From contig FLMG01003106.1 in NCBI GenBank assembly GCA_900088475.1, positions 3,957 through 40,886 on the forward strand: a stretch of DNA of 36,930 nucleotides. Direction: 5' to 3'. Below, piece after piece: positions 10,272-21,906 of the stretch. This DNA is from Hyphochytrium catenoides. Its lineage: Eukaryota; Sar; Hyphochytriomycetes; Hyphochytriales; Hyphochytriaceae. The translations under genes were made by a program, and so were the position numbers. The notes beneath the pieces were generated by a model that ran no database searches, was not told where the DNA came from, and was given only the letters and a program-made list of their open reading frames with translations. Each line of letters opens with the position of its first letter. Within the stretch, counting starts at the first letter, position 1.

Positions 10272-11841
10272 ATGTCAGCAGCCGCTCGGATTCTTAAGAA
10301 TCCTGTTACCTCTGTGAGGCTGCCGCCGGCCTTTGGACCTAGCATCCAGAGGTCTTCCTACAGTTCACTCGCTTCCAGTCTTAAGAGACACAGCCGTCTT
10401 CCTCCATCAAGGAGTGGGGCTGTGGTTCCCCCTCGTCGATCCTTTTGGAATTTAGCGGAAGACGAGGAGCGCGATGAGCCTCCAGCGCGTTCCAAGGCGG
10501 CCCCTGTCTGGGGCCTGGTAGACACTGACTCGCGCGACGACCTCACGTTTTGGTCTGAGAAGGTTAAGGAAGGGATACAGAGCGACCAGGGGGTCAAATA
10601 CATCCTTAATTGGGTTACATCCTTTCTGCTCAAGGCTGGCCTGGGCATCGAGAAGGAAGAAGAGTTCAACAGAGGTAATGAGAGGGACTATGAGCTGATG
10701 TTTGTCTCCTTACGCCGTTCCGGGTCTCTGTCCGTCACTGCCTGACCTCAGTGCGCCTTGACCTTTCTTGGTCTTTAACTCCGTGCCAACCATAGAGGCT
10801 TGTCCGCCCCTCCGACACTGTCTTTCTTTGTAAATTTTCTAGGATGTAATGAACCTATCAAGCGCCCTGACTGCTCCTCTTCTTCTTCGTCCCCGTGTAG
10901 GCAGCGAACTTGCTTATCGACGAGTAGTAGAGCTCTTTAATGAGGGCGCAGACTTCACTGACTGTGAGCATATTCTCCATCCCGAACTCTGTAAAGCCCT
11001 TTCAGATCAGGTGCAGGAGTATAAGCGACGGGGACTGACCCCGCGGCTGGAACTGGAGGACGTGAAGGCTCAGATCCTGCAGTTCCGCCTAAATCTAACC
11101 TTTCGCTATATCTTTCATTTTTTCCGCGGAGACGTGGACAGCTTTGATCAGACGTTGGCCATGTTTCAAAGATCCAACTCCCCTAATGTGAGTGCATTAA
11201 GATAGAAGGAATAACACTAAGGACGATTGTTCGCGGGTCGACGGAACAGCGGGGATGAGGGCTAAAGGAGAGAGCGGAACGAAGAACTGCTATTAAATGA
11301 CAGAGAGAGCGGCATAAGGTGCCCTGGGGATAGCAAAATGGCTGCGAAGGAGAGAGTTGTTGCAGAAGAGGATAGAAGAGGGAAGAAACGGAGGGTAAGG
11401 AGCGCAAGTAGTAACTTCCTGGACAATTGCGGCCCTGGCTCCGCTTCTTCAGTCTCACGACTCCACCGCTAACTGCAACATCCCTGATGCTCTCTCCATA
11501 TCTTTTCTCTCCTCGTGCGGACGTAGGGATACCTGGCGTTGAGCGTAGAGCTTAAAGTGAAGGAGCAGCTAAAGCTGATTGACAGTGAAGGCAATGAGAC
11601 GATAGAAAGCAGCCCCAAGCCCCTTCCTGATGGTTATACAACGCACTACTGGTACTTTAGGGTCTACCCTGGGCCTCAGGACGCTCAGCCGCCAAGACTC
11701 AATCGCATTGTGAAGCTTCGAGACATCAACGGACTTTGCGGGCAGTGGCCATTTAATGCAGATTGGAGGGGCATGGTCAGGACTGCCAGGAAGGTGCTTT
11801 CCGATAGGGCGCCACAGCGCACCGAGGAAGACAGCAAGTAG
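10272..11841 (+). CDS. Mitochondrial Tim44/mL45-like protein, 3 exons, 334 aa
   Basis: Exons are 10272-10674, 10901-11187 and 11527-11841 (TAG). The first splice joins FNRG to SELAYRR and the second joins NSPN to GYLAL, both in phase. The first 60 residues lack acidic residues and are rich in Arg, Ser and Ala (MSAAARILKNPVTSVRLP...), as in a mitochondrial presequence. The body reads as a Tim44-like (NTF2-fold) domain: SELAYRRVVELFNEG, then ILHPELCKAL, a helical block, LSVELKVKEQLKLID, THYWYFRVYPGP and a C-terminal GQWPFNADWRG strand. That domain occurs in the import-motor anchor Tim44, in mitoribosomal mL45 and in MBA1-type factors. Short length and no Tim44 N-terminal region favour mL45/MBA1. 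The family call is moderate; the gene model is strong. Confidence 0.75.
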
Positions 11842-13070
11842 TAGAACATAGTGGTGGACTATGGTGCTGAAGGTCTATTTACGACAGAGAAGAGTCCTTC
11901 TCTTAAAGTTACCGCAGATGTGGGGTGCAGGGACCAATTTCTAAGGCAGGGCCACAACGAATTGATGCAAATCTTTTCGAGAGGTATGACTATCACGGAA
12001 CAGCCGTGACAGCTGCTCTACAGCTCCTAGCGGCCGTAACCTACCGCTCTTCACTATGGCTTAAGTCGGGAATTGGCCTCATAAGCTTCTAGCTCAAGCG
12101 GCTGTGTAGAAAGACAACCATCTAGTAAACAAACCATAACGGACGCAGACATGTGGTTATCAACCCCTCGGGGTGACTCAATTCGGCTTCTGATGACTGT
12201 GGAACCAGGCCTCCTACCTTGTTTCTATTCTCATAGACTATCGATCATCATGGGACTGGGTGCCTGTCGTATACCAACTGTCATCTGTCCACTCCTATTG
12301 CTCACCAATTAGCCAATTGTCATCGGTCCAGTCAGCAGATGTTCTTCTCATCTGCCGCTGGGCCCGACACCCAAAGCACGTTGGCACTGGCGTCAAGCCT
12401 GACGACTCACGACTCACGACCAAAGCAATCACTCTTCATCAGCCCGTTCTAGAGCTTCAGCGGTCTGTGGACGATGAGATAGAAGGAGAGTTGACAGGCA
12501 GAAGTGCAGGCCGATGATGAGGGCATCAGAACCAGGCCGAGAAGTGACCAAAAGATCGAAAAAGATACACCTTCCTTCCTCCATAATAATAAGAGACCCA
12601 GCCATCTCTTTACCTAAGTCTTTAACTGGAGCCGTGTCGTGGTAATACACCCCCGTTTTGAAAGATGACCGCTCAGCTGACGTGGTTTCCACTACTGGGG
12701 TAGATCTCAAAGTAGCTTCTACCCCTTATCCTAAGGATTAGCCGTATTCTCTATTTCTTGTGGAACAGCTTAGAAGCACTGCCTCGATAATTAGCCGCTC
12801 CTGGGGGAGGGCAGGTGCGAGATAGGCCATCAAGGAGGTTGCGAGACATTTCTCTGCCTTGCGCCGCTGCCTCTTGGTTTTCTCGGGTTTCCTGCTGTTC
12901 GACGCTGTTCTTCGACTCTGGAAGCTGCATAGAAAGCCCGAGATCCTAGTGCCTCTCTGCCAGGATCCAAGCGCTCTGTGTGCCCAGTTCCTAATCTCCG
13001 AGAAGCTTCCTAGTTCAGTGAGATCCGAAGATTATTGGCAAAGAACTCTTTCTGTATCTGATATCGCACC
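11842..13070. other. Spacer between two co-directional genes
   Basis: About 1.2 kb with no supported gene. It contains a short tandem (GACTCACGACTCACGAC at about 12403-12420). The open frame 12859-13086 overlaps the next start codon and has no ATG that makes sense. It probably holds a 3' UTR and the promoter of the oxidoreductase. Confidence 0.55.
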
Positions 13071-14153
13071 ATGGCGAGTGAAGTAGAAGCTAAGCCATCT
13101 GAGGCTCCTGCGGTAGTTGCAGAGGAGATACCAAAGGAGACAAAGACTTTGTTTTATCGCAAGTTTGGCGGGCCAGACGTGGTTGAGCTTGGTCCTCTAC
13201 CTGTCTATGATATGGCTGACGACGAAGTGCTTATCAAGGTCCACGCGGCCAGCTTTAACCCGATAGATTACAAGCGCAGAAAAGGTGACCTGCGCGCGCT
13301 TAGCAGCGAGACTTTTCCTGTTCGCTTAGGGTATGACTGTGCCGGAGTCATTGTCAAGGTGGGCTCAAAGGTAACCCAATGGTCAGTGGGCCAAGAAGTA
13401 TTCTCTAGAGTGAAGGACTCGAAGACTGGGACAGCCTCTGAATACATTCCTGTACATGAGAGTGTGGTCGCCCTCAAGCCTAAGAATCTTTCCTTCGAGG
13501 AAGCTGCCTCCATCCCTCTTGCAGGGCTCACCGCCTACCAATCACTCCTTCGCGCTGGCGTAACGGAGGGCTCCTCCGTCCTGATTACTGGCGGGGCTGG
13601 AGGAGTTGGCACTTTGGCCATTCAGTTAGCTAAGCATGCCCTCAAGGCTGGCCGCGTTGTCACAACGGCGAGTCCAGGAGCAAAGACCGATCTCGTCAAA
13701 TCTTTGGGTGCAGACGAGGTGATCAACTACAGAGAGGAAAAGTGGGAGGAGAAATATCAAGGTGGCGAGTTTGACGCCATCTTTGACACTGCGGGGGACG
13801 CGGCAAAAGCTGTTCGTCTAATCAAGTCTGGAGGGAAGGTGGTCTCCGTGGCTGACAAACCGACCTCAACGGAGATCAAGAAGATCTTTCCAAAGCTGAA
13901 CTTCCTGATCTCGTGGTACCTAGACTTCAGCGCGAGCAGCCTTACCCGGGGAGCTTCCAAGCGTGGAGCCACGTATGAGTACCTCTTCATGAAACCGAAC
14001 ACTGAGGATCTGAGCAAGCTTGGTGCTTTTTGTGAAGAAGGCAAGCTGAAGCCAGTCATTGACTCAACCTACTCGTTGGATCAGGCTGCCGAAGCGCTTC
14101 AGAAGGTCGAGTCGGGTAGATCGACGGGTAAGGTGGTGGTGAAGGTAATCTAA
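13071..14153 (+). CDS. MDR-superfamily NAD(P)H quinone oxidoreductase / alkenal reductase, 360 aa, intronless
   Basis: A single uninterrupted frame from ATG 13071 (context CACCATGG) to TAA. It is a medium-chain dehydrogenase/reductase of the zeta-crystallin/quinone oxidoreductase type. It has an N-terminal GroES-like domain (VLIKVHAASFNPIDYK, then LGYDCAGVIVKVG) and a nucleotide-binding domain (ITGGAGGVGTLAIQLAKHA; the glycine motif is at 174-180). Then come LGADEVINYRE and the C-terminal ALQKVESGRSTGKVVVKV. The zinc-ligand Cys and Glu of alcohol dehydrogenases are missing, as expected for quinone or enal reductases. Residues 1-25 are an Ala/Glu/Pro-rich extension. The exact substrate cannot be read from sequence. 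It is the only complete gene here without an intron. Confidence 0.92.
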   Translation: MASEVEAKPSEAPAVVAEEIPKETKTLFYRKFGGPDVVELGPLPVYDMADDEVLIKVHAASFNPIDYKRRKGDLRALSSETFPVRLGYDCAGVIVKVGSKVTQWSVGQEVFSRVKDSKTGTASEYIPVHESVVALKPKNLSFEEAASIPLAGLTAYQSLLRAGVTEGSSVLITGGAGGVGTLAIQLAKHALKAGRVVTTASPGAKTDLVKSLGADEVINYREEKWEEKYQGGEFDAIFDTAGDAAKAVRLIKSGGKVVSVADKPTSTEIKKIFPKLNFLISWYLDFSASSLTRGASKRGATYEYLFMKPNTEDLSKLGAFCEEGKLKPVIDSTYSLDQAAEALQKVESGRSTGKVVVKVI

Positions 14154-14415
14154 GGGGTCATTCCTATATCGGGTCTGGCTTGTTTGTATCAATGCAAAGA
14201 CTAGAGTATCAGTCCTCAAATAAGTAGTATCTTAGGCACAGAGAGAGAGGGAGGCGCGTGAGAGAGAGAAAGAGAAGACAGTGCGAAGAACTTCACGTAC
14301 AGGGATAGCGTTTATAAATAATAAGATCAATATGACACTACAAATCCCAAGCAATGACAAGAAGGAACAGTCGCCGCACAAGCTAAGCAACAGCTCAGTA
14401 GAGTATTGAGAACCT
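14154..14415. other. Short convergent spacer with GA repeats
   Basis: It lies between the oxidoreductase stop and the Mps1 kinase stop. It holds a GA-rich stretch near 14240-14275 and an AT-rich stretch near 14310. Confidence 0.6.
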
Positions 14416-17400
14416 TTAACTCCTTTGACCTAGGCGGGGCCCAGGGTTGAGCTTTGCAGCGCTCCAAATGTTAGCGCTGCGAAGTTGCTGCTTGTAGAGA
14501 GGGGGCGGGTCGTTCTCAGTAGCTCCTTCGCCCAGCTGGTGTATACTCAACTCTTGTAGAGCAGGTCTTGAGGGTTTAGAGGTGGGCCTAGGGTTCATTT
14601 CCTGCACCCGCGACGAAAGCCGCATTTGCTTGACTCTCTGTACAGAGGAGCGTGCTTTAGCTTAGGATAAGGGGCCTAAAAATCAAAACGCTCGACAGCG
14701 CGATGGGGACAGCGTAGCAATAGATTACGAACAGCGAGGAGATCGCAGAGGAAAACAAGAGAGAAAGAGAGGATTGGAAGGAAAATAAGAGAACAAAGCA
14801 TGGTCAAAAGAAGGAGCACGTTTGACTATCGGAAGATACAGGTGATAGCAAACTCGTGGTAAGTTGCTAAAACAAACACCTGGAGAAGCTTTGAGAGCTC
14901 AAGGTCACTCTCGTCAGGGTGCTGCCGCACGTAGTCCAGCATCCTTGTCACTTCTTCAGCTGTAAACGTTCCCTCTTTCCGTTCCTGAAGCTCCTTGGCT
15001 GGGTTTCTTGAGTCAGCTGTAAGTTTGTTTCTTGGCACCAGGAATGGGTGATTGAGGAGGCCGTTCTCTCCTGTGATAGGGGGTCTGAAGAAGGACTAAG
15101 CACTGAGCTCTCTGTAGGATTTAAGAAATGTATCGTGAAGTGCACGCGGAAGAGTTCCAAAACCTACGAGGAGGTTCTTCACAATAGGGCTTCCAAGGAC
15201 CCTGTAGCGGGAAAGGTGCAGAAGAGCGGTGTAGTTGGAGGAGGATTAGTCAATCATACTCACCGCTTGCGTGGGTCCCTCTGCAGGCACTGCCTCATCA
15301 CGTGGAGGAGCTCCTGATTCTCGATGGGCGGGAAGGGAATCTCATACTTGGGATCCGTAATGCACTGGAGCTTGTAGAAGAAAGTGAGGTCTGCAAAAGG
15401 TGCCTTTCCGTAGACCAAGAGATAGAGAATGCAGCCCAGAGACCAGATGTCACTGGCACGTCCCAGCTGCAGAACGAGTATTGTTCAGTCAAATGAGAGG
15501 TGGTTGGAGGCAAGAAGGTACAGATGTCTAACATAAGAAGACACGCTGATCCATTTACCTTCATCTTGGGGGTCCTTCTGCCCTGTGGTCCCCCACCTTG
15601 TGCGGATGTATCAATCATTGCCTCGGGCGACATAAAGTTGATGGTTCCAATCTTTATGGGACATAAATGGACAGAGAAACGGAAAGCAAAAAGAAAAAGA
15701 GTCCTTAGCCACCGTCTTCAACTTCATCTGGTAGAATTTTTCCAAGCTATTCCTAACTTCTAGAACGCAGTCTACCCTAAAACCATGGCCCTTTCTTTCG
15801 AAACTCTGTCCAATCCATCTCTCTTCGACGACCACAAACCTTAGTTGTTAACGCGAAAGTTTCTTCCAACTCTTGCTTAGGGTTAGGGTTACCTGGCTTT
15901 CTCTCTCAATATTAGTGGTGTCATTTGATATGGCCTTCGCTATCCCAAAGTCAATAAGCTTTAGCTGTCCAGAAACCGAGAGAAAGTTGGCAGGCTTTAG
16001 GTCTCCATGTATAATTCGCAGTTGATGAATTGCATCCACGGCTCGCAGCATTTGCTGCCAGAGGAGCCGGACGGCATTCTCGTCCAGCTCATGGCAGGAG
16101 CGCAAGCGCTTGAGAAGGTTGTTAAGGTCTATCTCACCATATTCCATAACCTGACATATGGACCAAAGCAAGTGGAAGGGTCAAACGTCAAAACCTCTTA
16201 GAGACTTCAGTTTTCAACAGCTAGAGAACGGAAAAGGACGGTGACCGGAGGATGCGGTTCTTTCTTTTATCACCCAAAGACAGGATAACGGAAACGAAAG
16301 ACAGTGCAGAACAGAAAGTGGTCCATGAAGAAGCGCAGCAAGATTACGCTGTTCAGATAAGGATAGTAGGAACGTGGCCATGCTGCTAACCATATGAAGA
16401 TATTTTCGCCCTTGGTCCATCTGCGCTCCCTTAAGCTCTATAATGTAGGGGTTCCCGCTGAGTCTTTGAAGCATGTTCACTTCGTTGCAATAACTTTCCA
16501 CCACAGAGCGCTCAAGGCCTTGTAGCTTCACTCTCTTCAGTGCATAATGTCGCCGATCTGCACCCAGGACCCGGTATACCTTGGAGCTACCTCCTCGTCC
16601 TATCAGTTCTAACTTCAGATATGGAGCGCCGGCCACCTGAAGAAGCACAAAGAGCATGGAGCGAGGGTGAGCGAAGTGCGGGAAGCGTCCTATGGTACTG
16701 CTTGCCTTCTTTATGAGCGGCATAAGTGATACTACTCTTGATGTCTCCCTCCAACCCTATCTAAATCTTCCGTCTATACTTACGAGCTTTTCTATCACTC
16801 CCGGATCACCAGAACTGGAGGAGAAGACACTTACCATGATGACGTTCTTTGGATCGCATAGGGAGATGAAGGCAGGAGGAATTGAAGAAGGAGAGCTATC
16901 CTGCGGACTCAGAGACTCTTTGCGTATACCCCCGAACTAATGACCACAGCGGTAGTTAATACAATGCAGTTATAGAGAAACTAACAAGATATACAAGGGC
17001 TTCGTACGCTGGTGCGTTAAAGAATGACAGAGAAAGTTTCCCTAGATAATCAATAGCGATCGAGAGAGCGCACTAAAAAGCATTCGGACCTACCACCGCT
17101 GACTCAGCCTTGAAGTCGATTGGCACTCGATTGGGAGGCGAATGTGCTTGAACTACATTGTCTTCAGCATCCAGTGCCGTTGGGAAGTTGGGGGCCGGAC
17201 AAAGGACTGTCGGGGCATCGTCATCCAGCTCCATCTACCAGAGCAAGTCCAGGAGTAAGCGTTCAGTACCAGTAGGTGAAGGTGGAAAGCTAAAGGGAAC
17301 AGGGAGCAATCCGCTTAGAAAGCCCAAGGAGGCAACGAGAGAAGCCGATACTTTTGTGTCTTCGTTGTCAGTCAGACTTGCGCCGCTCTTTGCCTCGTTA

Positions 17401-20102
17401 TTATTCGTTTTGAAGGTTATCGTTTCTTCCTGCTTGTCAGGGCTGTTCCTACAGACTGGAGCTCTGTTCTCCTTGCTGCCATCTTCTGCTTCCTCGTCAC
17501 GTCTCTGATTGAATGTTATTGTCTCCTCCTCTTTTCCTGATGTGACGGTGAAATTTTGGCGTCCTGCTCAGTCTCGTGGCCGTTTCTTACCTGAAGGACT
17601 ATACTCTGGCGTAGGGCTTCTACCTTTTGTTTGGTCGGCTTGAGCGCTACTATCCCTTTGATTACGAGCATTGTCCGCTGGGACAATTGTTCTGTCCTCT
17701 GCTTCACCTTCATCGTCCTCCTGGACGGGACTGAGCTTTGAGCTTCCGACCTCAAATTGTGAGCCTGTCAAAGGCTTCCTGGAGTTTTGGGTGGTGCATA
17801 AGTGGAGAAAGTTACTTAGAAAGAAAAAAAGTGCCAGCAAGGGACTACATAGCTGACGCTTGGCGAGATTTTATCACACTCTCTGTTAATTTGTCTGAAC
17901 TCTGTTCATTTGGGCCCTATTTGCACACTTACATCTGGTTTAGGAGCGGAGTTCTATACTCTGTGGACCTGACTATACCCTGCTGAGGGGTTGACGTGGG
18001 CGTTGAACGCTGAGGCTGAGCAAGAGTAGGAGTTGCTGCGGTCTTGCTAGCAGGAATAGGGGAAGGTTGCCATTTTTTTATATAATCCAGATCCAAGCCC
18101 AGCCGTCCGTTGGAAGTATCGGAAGATCGTTCCGCCGAGGTGCCTTGATGAATCTAAGACAAGAAGAGGAGCAAGGAGGGTTAAGTATGGCCCAGTGGTC
18201 CGGAGAAGACAGTTGCTACATGGAAGGTAGAAGGAGTAAGGAGCAGGAGAACACGTCCAAGCTGAGTCCTGTTGCAAGAGGCGGAAGGTATCAGACTGAA
18301 GAAACGTACCGGAGGAGGTGCAGATAGTGCTCTAGGCGTCTGAGGAGCTATCTCGGCATCATCTTTGGTGTCCGCTGTCTCTGAATCTGATGCTGCTGCA
18401 GGTATTCTGACCGCCCGGGAGGCTAGCCCTATATGAGCGGATAAATATCAGGAGAGACTAACCAGAAAGGAAGGGGCAGGTGGCAGTGCGCGACAAAGCA
18501 AAAGGGAGTTACCAAGTCCTCTCAACGGCACTCGTTTTCTCTGCAGAGCAGTTCTCGAGGGCGGGTCCTTTGTAGTCGGTTTGGGCACTTCAGCTCGTCG
18601 TGTGGTGGCAGTAGAGATGGTAGTTCCACTGACAGTGATAGGATTAGGAAGAGAAGTATAAGCAGAGGAAGGGGAGAGGCTTATTTGATAGGGTGGACAA
18701 GGAGGTGGAGACGACAAGGAGAGAGAGTTCTTCACGTCCCTGCGTTCATTGGTTGAGTCGCCTTCTGAGGTGAGGGAGCCATTGACTGAGAGGTCAATAC
18801 TTTCCTCTCCCGAAGCATTTTGGATGGGTGAGAGGGAACACTGGGACGCAAGCTGACGGGTGGACCGTACGCCATTCACCGATGCTATAAATTACGACAA
18901 AAAATAAATTAGAGGTCGCAGAGTAGTGAAGAGGTTAAGGGTGAGGGTGAACCAAAGGCCACAACCAAAGGCCACAAACTTTAATAACTGCCACTCCCAA
19001 TCGTTAGAGTCTCAAATGAGGAATAGGGTGAGGATTAAACAAGAAGAAAGGGAGAGAAAGAGTGTTTGAGAAAGAGAGAGAACAGTAGAGGAAGAGCATG
19101 CCTGAGCTTGGAATGTCTCCCTTGAAGCGTGCTATTTCTGCTTCTGCTAGTACTTTCTTGTCCAGAGCCAAGCGGAAAATTTCGGCCGCCTCGTCCTGGG
19201 AGCCTTGGTCCATACAAAGTTAGGTTAGTGGGCGGACAGAGAGGTAGGCAGTTGCCGATGAGAAGAGGACTAGCGAAAGTCAAGAGGGATGATGCATTAG
19301 CACGACCAGCAAGCGGAGGGCACGGTAAAACGAGGAAGTGGCGAAAGAGACGAAGAGAATAAGGGACCTTCTTTCGTTCTCTTAGTCTTTTCTTCCTACT
19401 TTCCCCTTATCCTGTCTTATTACCATGTTTCAGCTCGAATGCGGCCCATTCTGTGTAAAAGCGGCGGTAGGTCTCTCCAATCCTGCAGTTCTTCATGAAC
19501 TTGAAGATTGATCGCGCCTCCGACACTGATAGAAGGCTGGACGGTAAGCAAGGTAAGCACCAGATAAAACTGCCCGTAGTTACTTCCAATCCTTAGTATT
19601 TTCTTTCTCCACTGGTCACTAGGGTTCCCTTTGCTCTCGCACCTCTCCGCCCAATCTTTTGCGTATTTGTCGCTCTTCTCGACCTTACACTCACACTACC
19701 ATCTTTCTTTGTCATCTGACCCAGCCAACTTAGCTCAGTGCCTCTCTACTCTGCAACTTACGCTTGCACCTGGGCAAAACCAAGGTAAATATCTGCAAAA
19801 GTTTGAAGCTGGGAGTTCTGTTCTCTGGGTAAAATATTGATGGCCCTGCGATAGAGCCGGAGAAGGGCCGTAGCGGTATCTGAGCCAACTGGGATGTTTG
19901 ACAAGACACGGAACCAAGCCGCGGGGTCTTCGGGTTGGTCCTTTAAAGTTTTAACTAACTCCTCATGGCCAGATGGAGCGGCCGGGATCATGAAGAATTC
20001 ATCCTCCTGCTCGCCGAAGCGAGTGATTGTGCGGACCTGACGATACTAGAAGTGAGCGTGTCTTCACTTTATAATACTTCGTTGGCAGCCTACCTCCGAC
20101 AT
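14416..20102 (-). CDS. Mps1/TTK-type dual-specificity kinase with N-terminal TPR domain, 18 exons, 1013 aa
   Basis: Spindle-assembly-checkpoint kinase family. Exons in coding order: 20102-20094, 20036-19762, 19536-19424, 19203-19102, 18884-18513, 18428-18310, 18153-17933, 17778-17591, 17536-17352, 17234-17094, 16900-16835, 16636-16391, 16150-15893, 15651-15559, 15466-15264, 15201-15164, 15070-14880, 14637-14416. Residues about 20-180 form a Bub1/Mps1-like TPR block ([34 protein letters not shown]). About 190-590 is a Ser/Thr/Pro-rich linker with a KEN box at 488-490. The kinase domain starts near 600 with GRGGSSKVY (610-618), Lys631, [12 protein letters not shown] (Asp729), LIDFGIAK (Asp746), [23 protein letters not shown] and [14 protein letters not shown] replaces the common HRD, as in TTK (HSD). 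The fourth intron starts with GC. Exon 1 (three codons) and the 38-nt exon 15201-15164 are the least certain. Confidence 0.92.
15877..15891. repeat. Short telomere-like (TTAGGG)2 array at a splice donor
   Basis: Two and a half TTAGGG units lie across the start of an Mps1 intron. On the coding strand the intron begins GTAACCCTAACCCTAAG just after the exon that ends at 15893. Confidence 0.8.
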
Positions 20103-21070
20103 TGCCTTTTCTGACAGTAATCTAGGATCCCTAGGTCTTACATCGAGTGCCCATCTTCATAGCTTTATAAAAAGGTCAAGATTTAGATCAGGCAGAGGAT
20201 GACTAACTGATGATGAGAGGAGGATCCCAAATTATTGTACTTAGCCCCGACGTCCGCAGTATACTATAGTGGTTGCAGGCTGCAGAAGGGGGAGTTTAGC
20301 AGACCAAGGTCGCCGAAGGGAGGCTTTTCTTGGGGATCGTCTTGGGAGGAGAAGTAGTCTCGGTAAAGGATCCCAATCTTTTCTCTCCCTCCTTGTCTCT
20401 GCTTCTCTGAGACATTCAATGGTGTTACAGAGGAGACACACCCTTTTTCTCTCTCCCTCTCTCCTCTCCTTCTACAATCTCACATTCTCTCACTTCCAAT
20501 CCAAGCAAAGTCAAGAACTCAGACGATTATCAAGCCTCAAATCTCCGCCTCCTAATCCGAAGTCTGCAAGAGTCTTCAGCTGGGAGTTTCTACAGATTCT
20601 TGCAGCCCCAAAAGCTCTGAAGAGCAGCTGAATTTTTGAACTCAAACGGCTTGATATATATCCGATAACTACTCCTACTAGCCATTCGGTTATCAGAAAG
20701 AAGGATCCTTGATTTCTTTGATTGATTTTTGTTGGAGAGTTCATAGGTGCGATCTGTGTGTCTTGTCTTCGGGAAGATTCATCCGAGTCACTGCAGAAAC
20801 TTCATTGTCAGATCAATAGCGAGCGAGCCTTGTCCCTCTTGCCTTGAAGTCTCGACCGTGCCAGGGCACAATCAAAGGCCCCAAGAGCAGCAAAGCTGCT
20901 CTATATTTCCCCGTTGTTGGCTGCCTTACTTCTGAAACAGCACAGGTGGAGTGACACGGACTAAGTGGCAGTATCTATATATCCGTCTCCATAGGCCCTG
21001 GAGGATCCGTCCTCCGTCAGTGAAGGACGGTACTAAAGGCCTTGTAGCAAGGAATTGTGGACGACTAAGC
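20103..21070. promoter_or_regulatory. Divergent spacer between Mps1 and ARPC4
   Basis: About 0.97 kb between two start codons. Open frames at 20269-20631 (+) and 20511-20744 (-) show no motifs or splice logic. A stem-loop at 21007-21030 lies just before the ARPC4 start. Confidence 0.5.
21007..21030 (+). promoter_or_regulatory. Stem-loop in the presumed ARPC4 5' UTR
   Basis: CCGTCCT and AGGACGG form a perfect 7-bp stem around a 10-nt loop, ending about 40 nt before the ATG. It could affect translation or be incidental. Confidence 0.4.
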
Positions 21071-21906
21071 ATGGTAGGACAGGCGTTTACCTTCATGAAG
21101 AAAGAGGAGCCAGTCTAACTCTGCCTCTCAGGCGAATACCCTAAGGCCCTACCTGGACTGTATTCGCTCCACATTGGAGGCCGCTATGTGCATTAGAAAC
21201 TTTCCCTCACAGGTGGTTGAGCGGCATAATAAGCCAGAGGTAGAAACCAAGTAAGGGCGACTTGTCTCGACAATCTTGATCAGGCAAACACTAAGACTAC
21301 CGACCAACAGGACCAGCAAGGAGCTGTTGTTGACTCCTATAATCATCTGCAGAAATGAGAATGAACGGTGCATGATCGAAGGCTCCGTTAACTCTTTGCG
21401 AGTAAGCATCTCCATCAAGCAGGTAACGTTAGGACGTCCTACTTCGCAAGGGACTCAGAGAGACTTCTCTTCCTGAATTTCCCGTTTGACATTGCGATGC
21501 CATCCTTCTCCCGTCTCTTCGCTGAACGGCTTCTCCTGATTCTCCACTCTCACTCCGCCCTACAATTTAGGCGGATGAGATGGAGGCCATGTTGACACAG
21601 AAGTTCTCCAGATTCTTGATGCAGAGAGCGGAGCAGTTTCACGTCATGAGGCGAAAGGCAGTCGAGGTATATTTTGTGCTATATCGATTCTCTACCCAGA
21701 CTTCTCACGTCATTCAACCATAGGGATATAGCATCAGCTTCCTCGTGACGCACGAGCACCTGGAGACGATGTGGAAGCACAAGCTTATCGACTTTATCAT
21801 CCAGTTCATGGAAGATATCGACAAGGAAATTAGCTCCATGAAGATCTCCATTAACGCTCGGGCTAGAGTCGTGGCTACAGAGTTCATGAAGCAATTTGTC
21901 AGCTAG
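21071..21906 (+). CDS. ARPC4: Arp2/3 complex subunit 4 (ARPC4, p20), 5 exons, 170 aa
   Basis: A core subunit of the Arp2/3 actin-nucleating complex; with ARPC2 it forms the scaffold that holds Arp2 and Arp3 for branched actin assembly. Exons are 21071-21073, 21132-21250, 21311-21422, 21571-21666 and 21724-21906 (TAG). Nearly the whole length aligns with known ARPC4: [99 protein letters not shown] and [12 protein letters not shown]. Length is about that of the animal protein (168 aa). The start codon sits alone before a 58-nt intron; this reading restores M-A-N-T-L-R-P, the family's N-terminus. Introns are 58, 60, 148 and 57 nt. Confidence 0.95.

Noticed and set aside
12859-13086. 75-codon frame overlapping the oxidoreductase start
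   Set aside because: Different frame, no plausible ATG, no homology recognised.
17158-17508. Ser/Lys-rich + strand frame
   Set aside because: Antisense to Mps1 exons and an intron that splice in phase on the minus strand.
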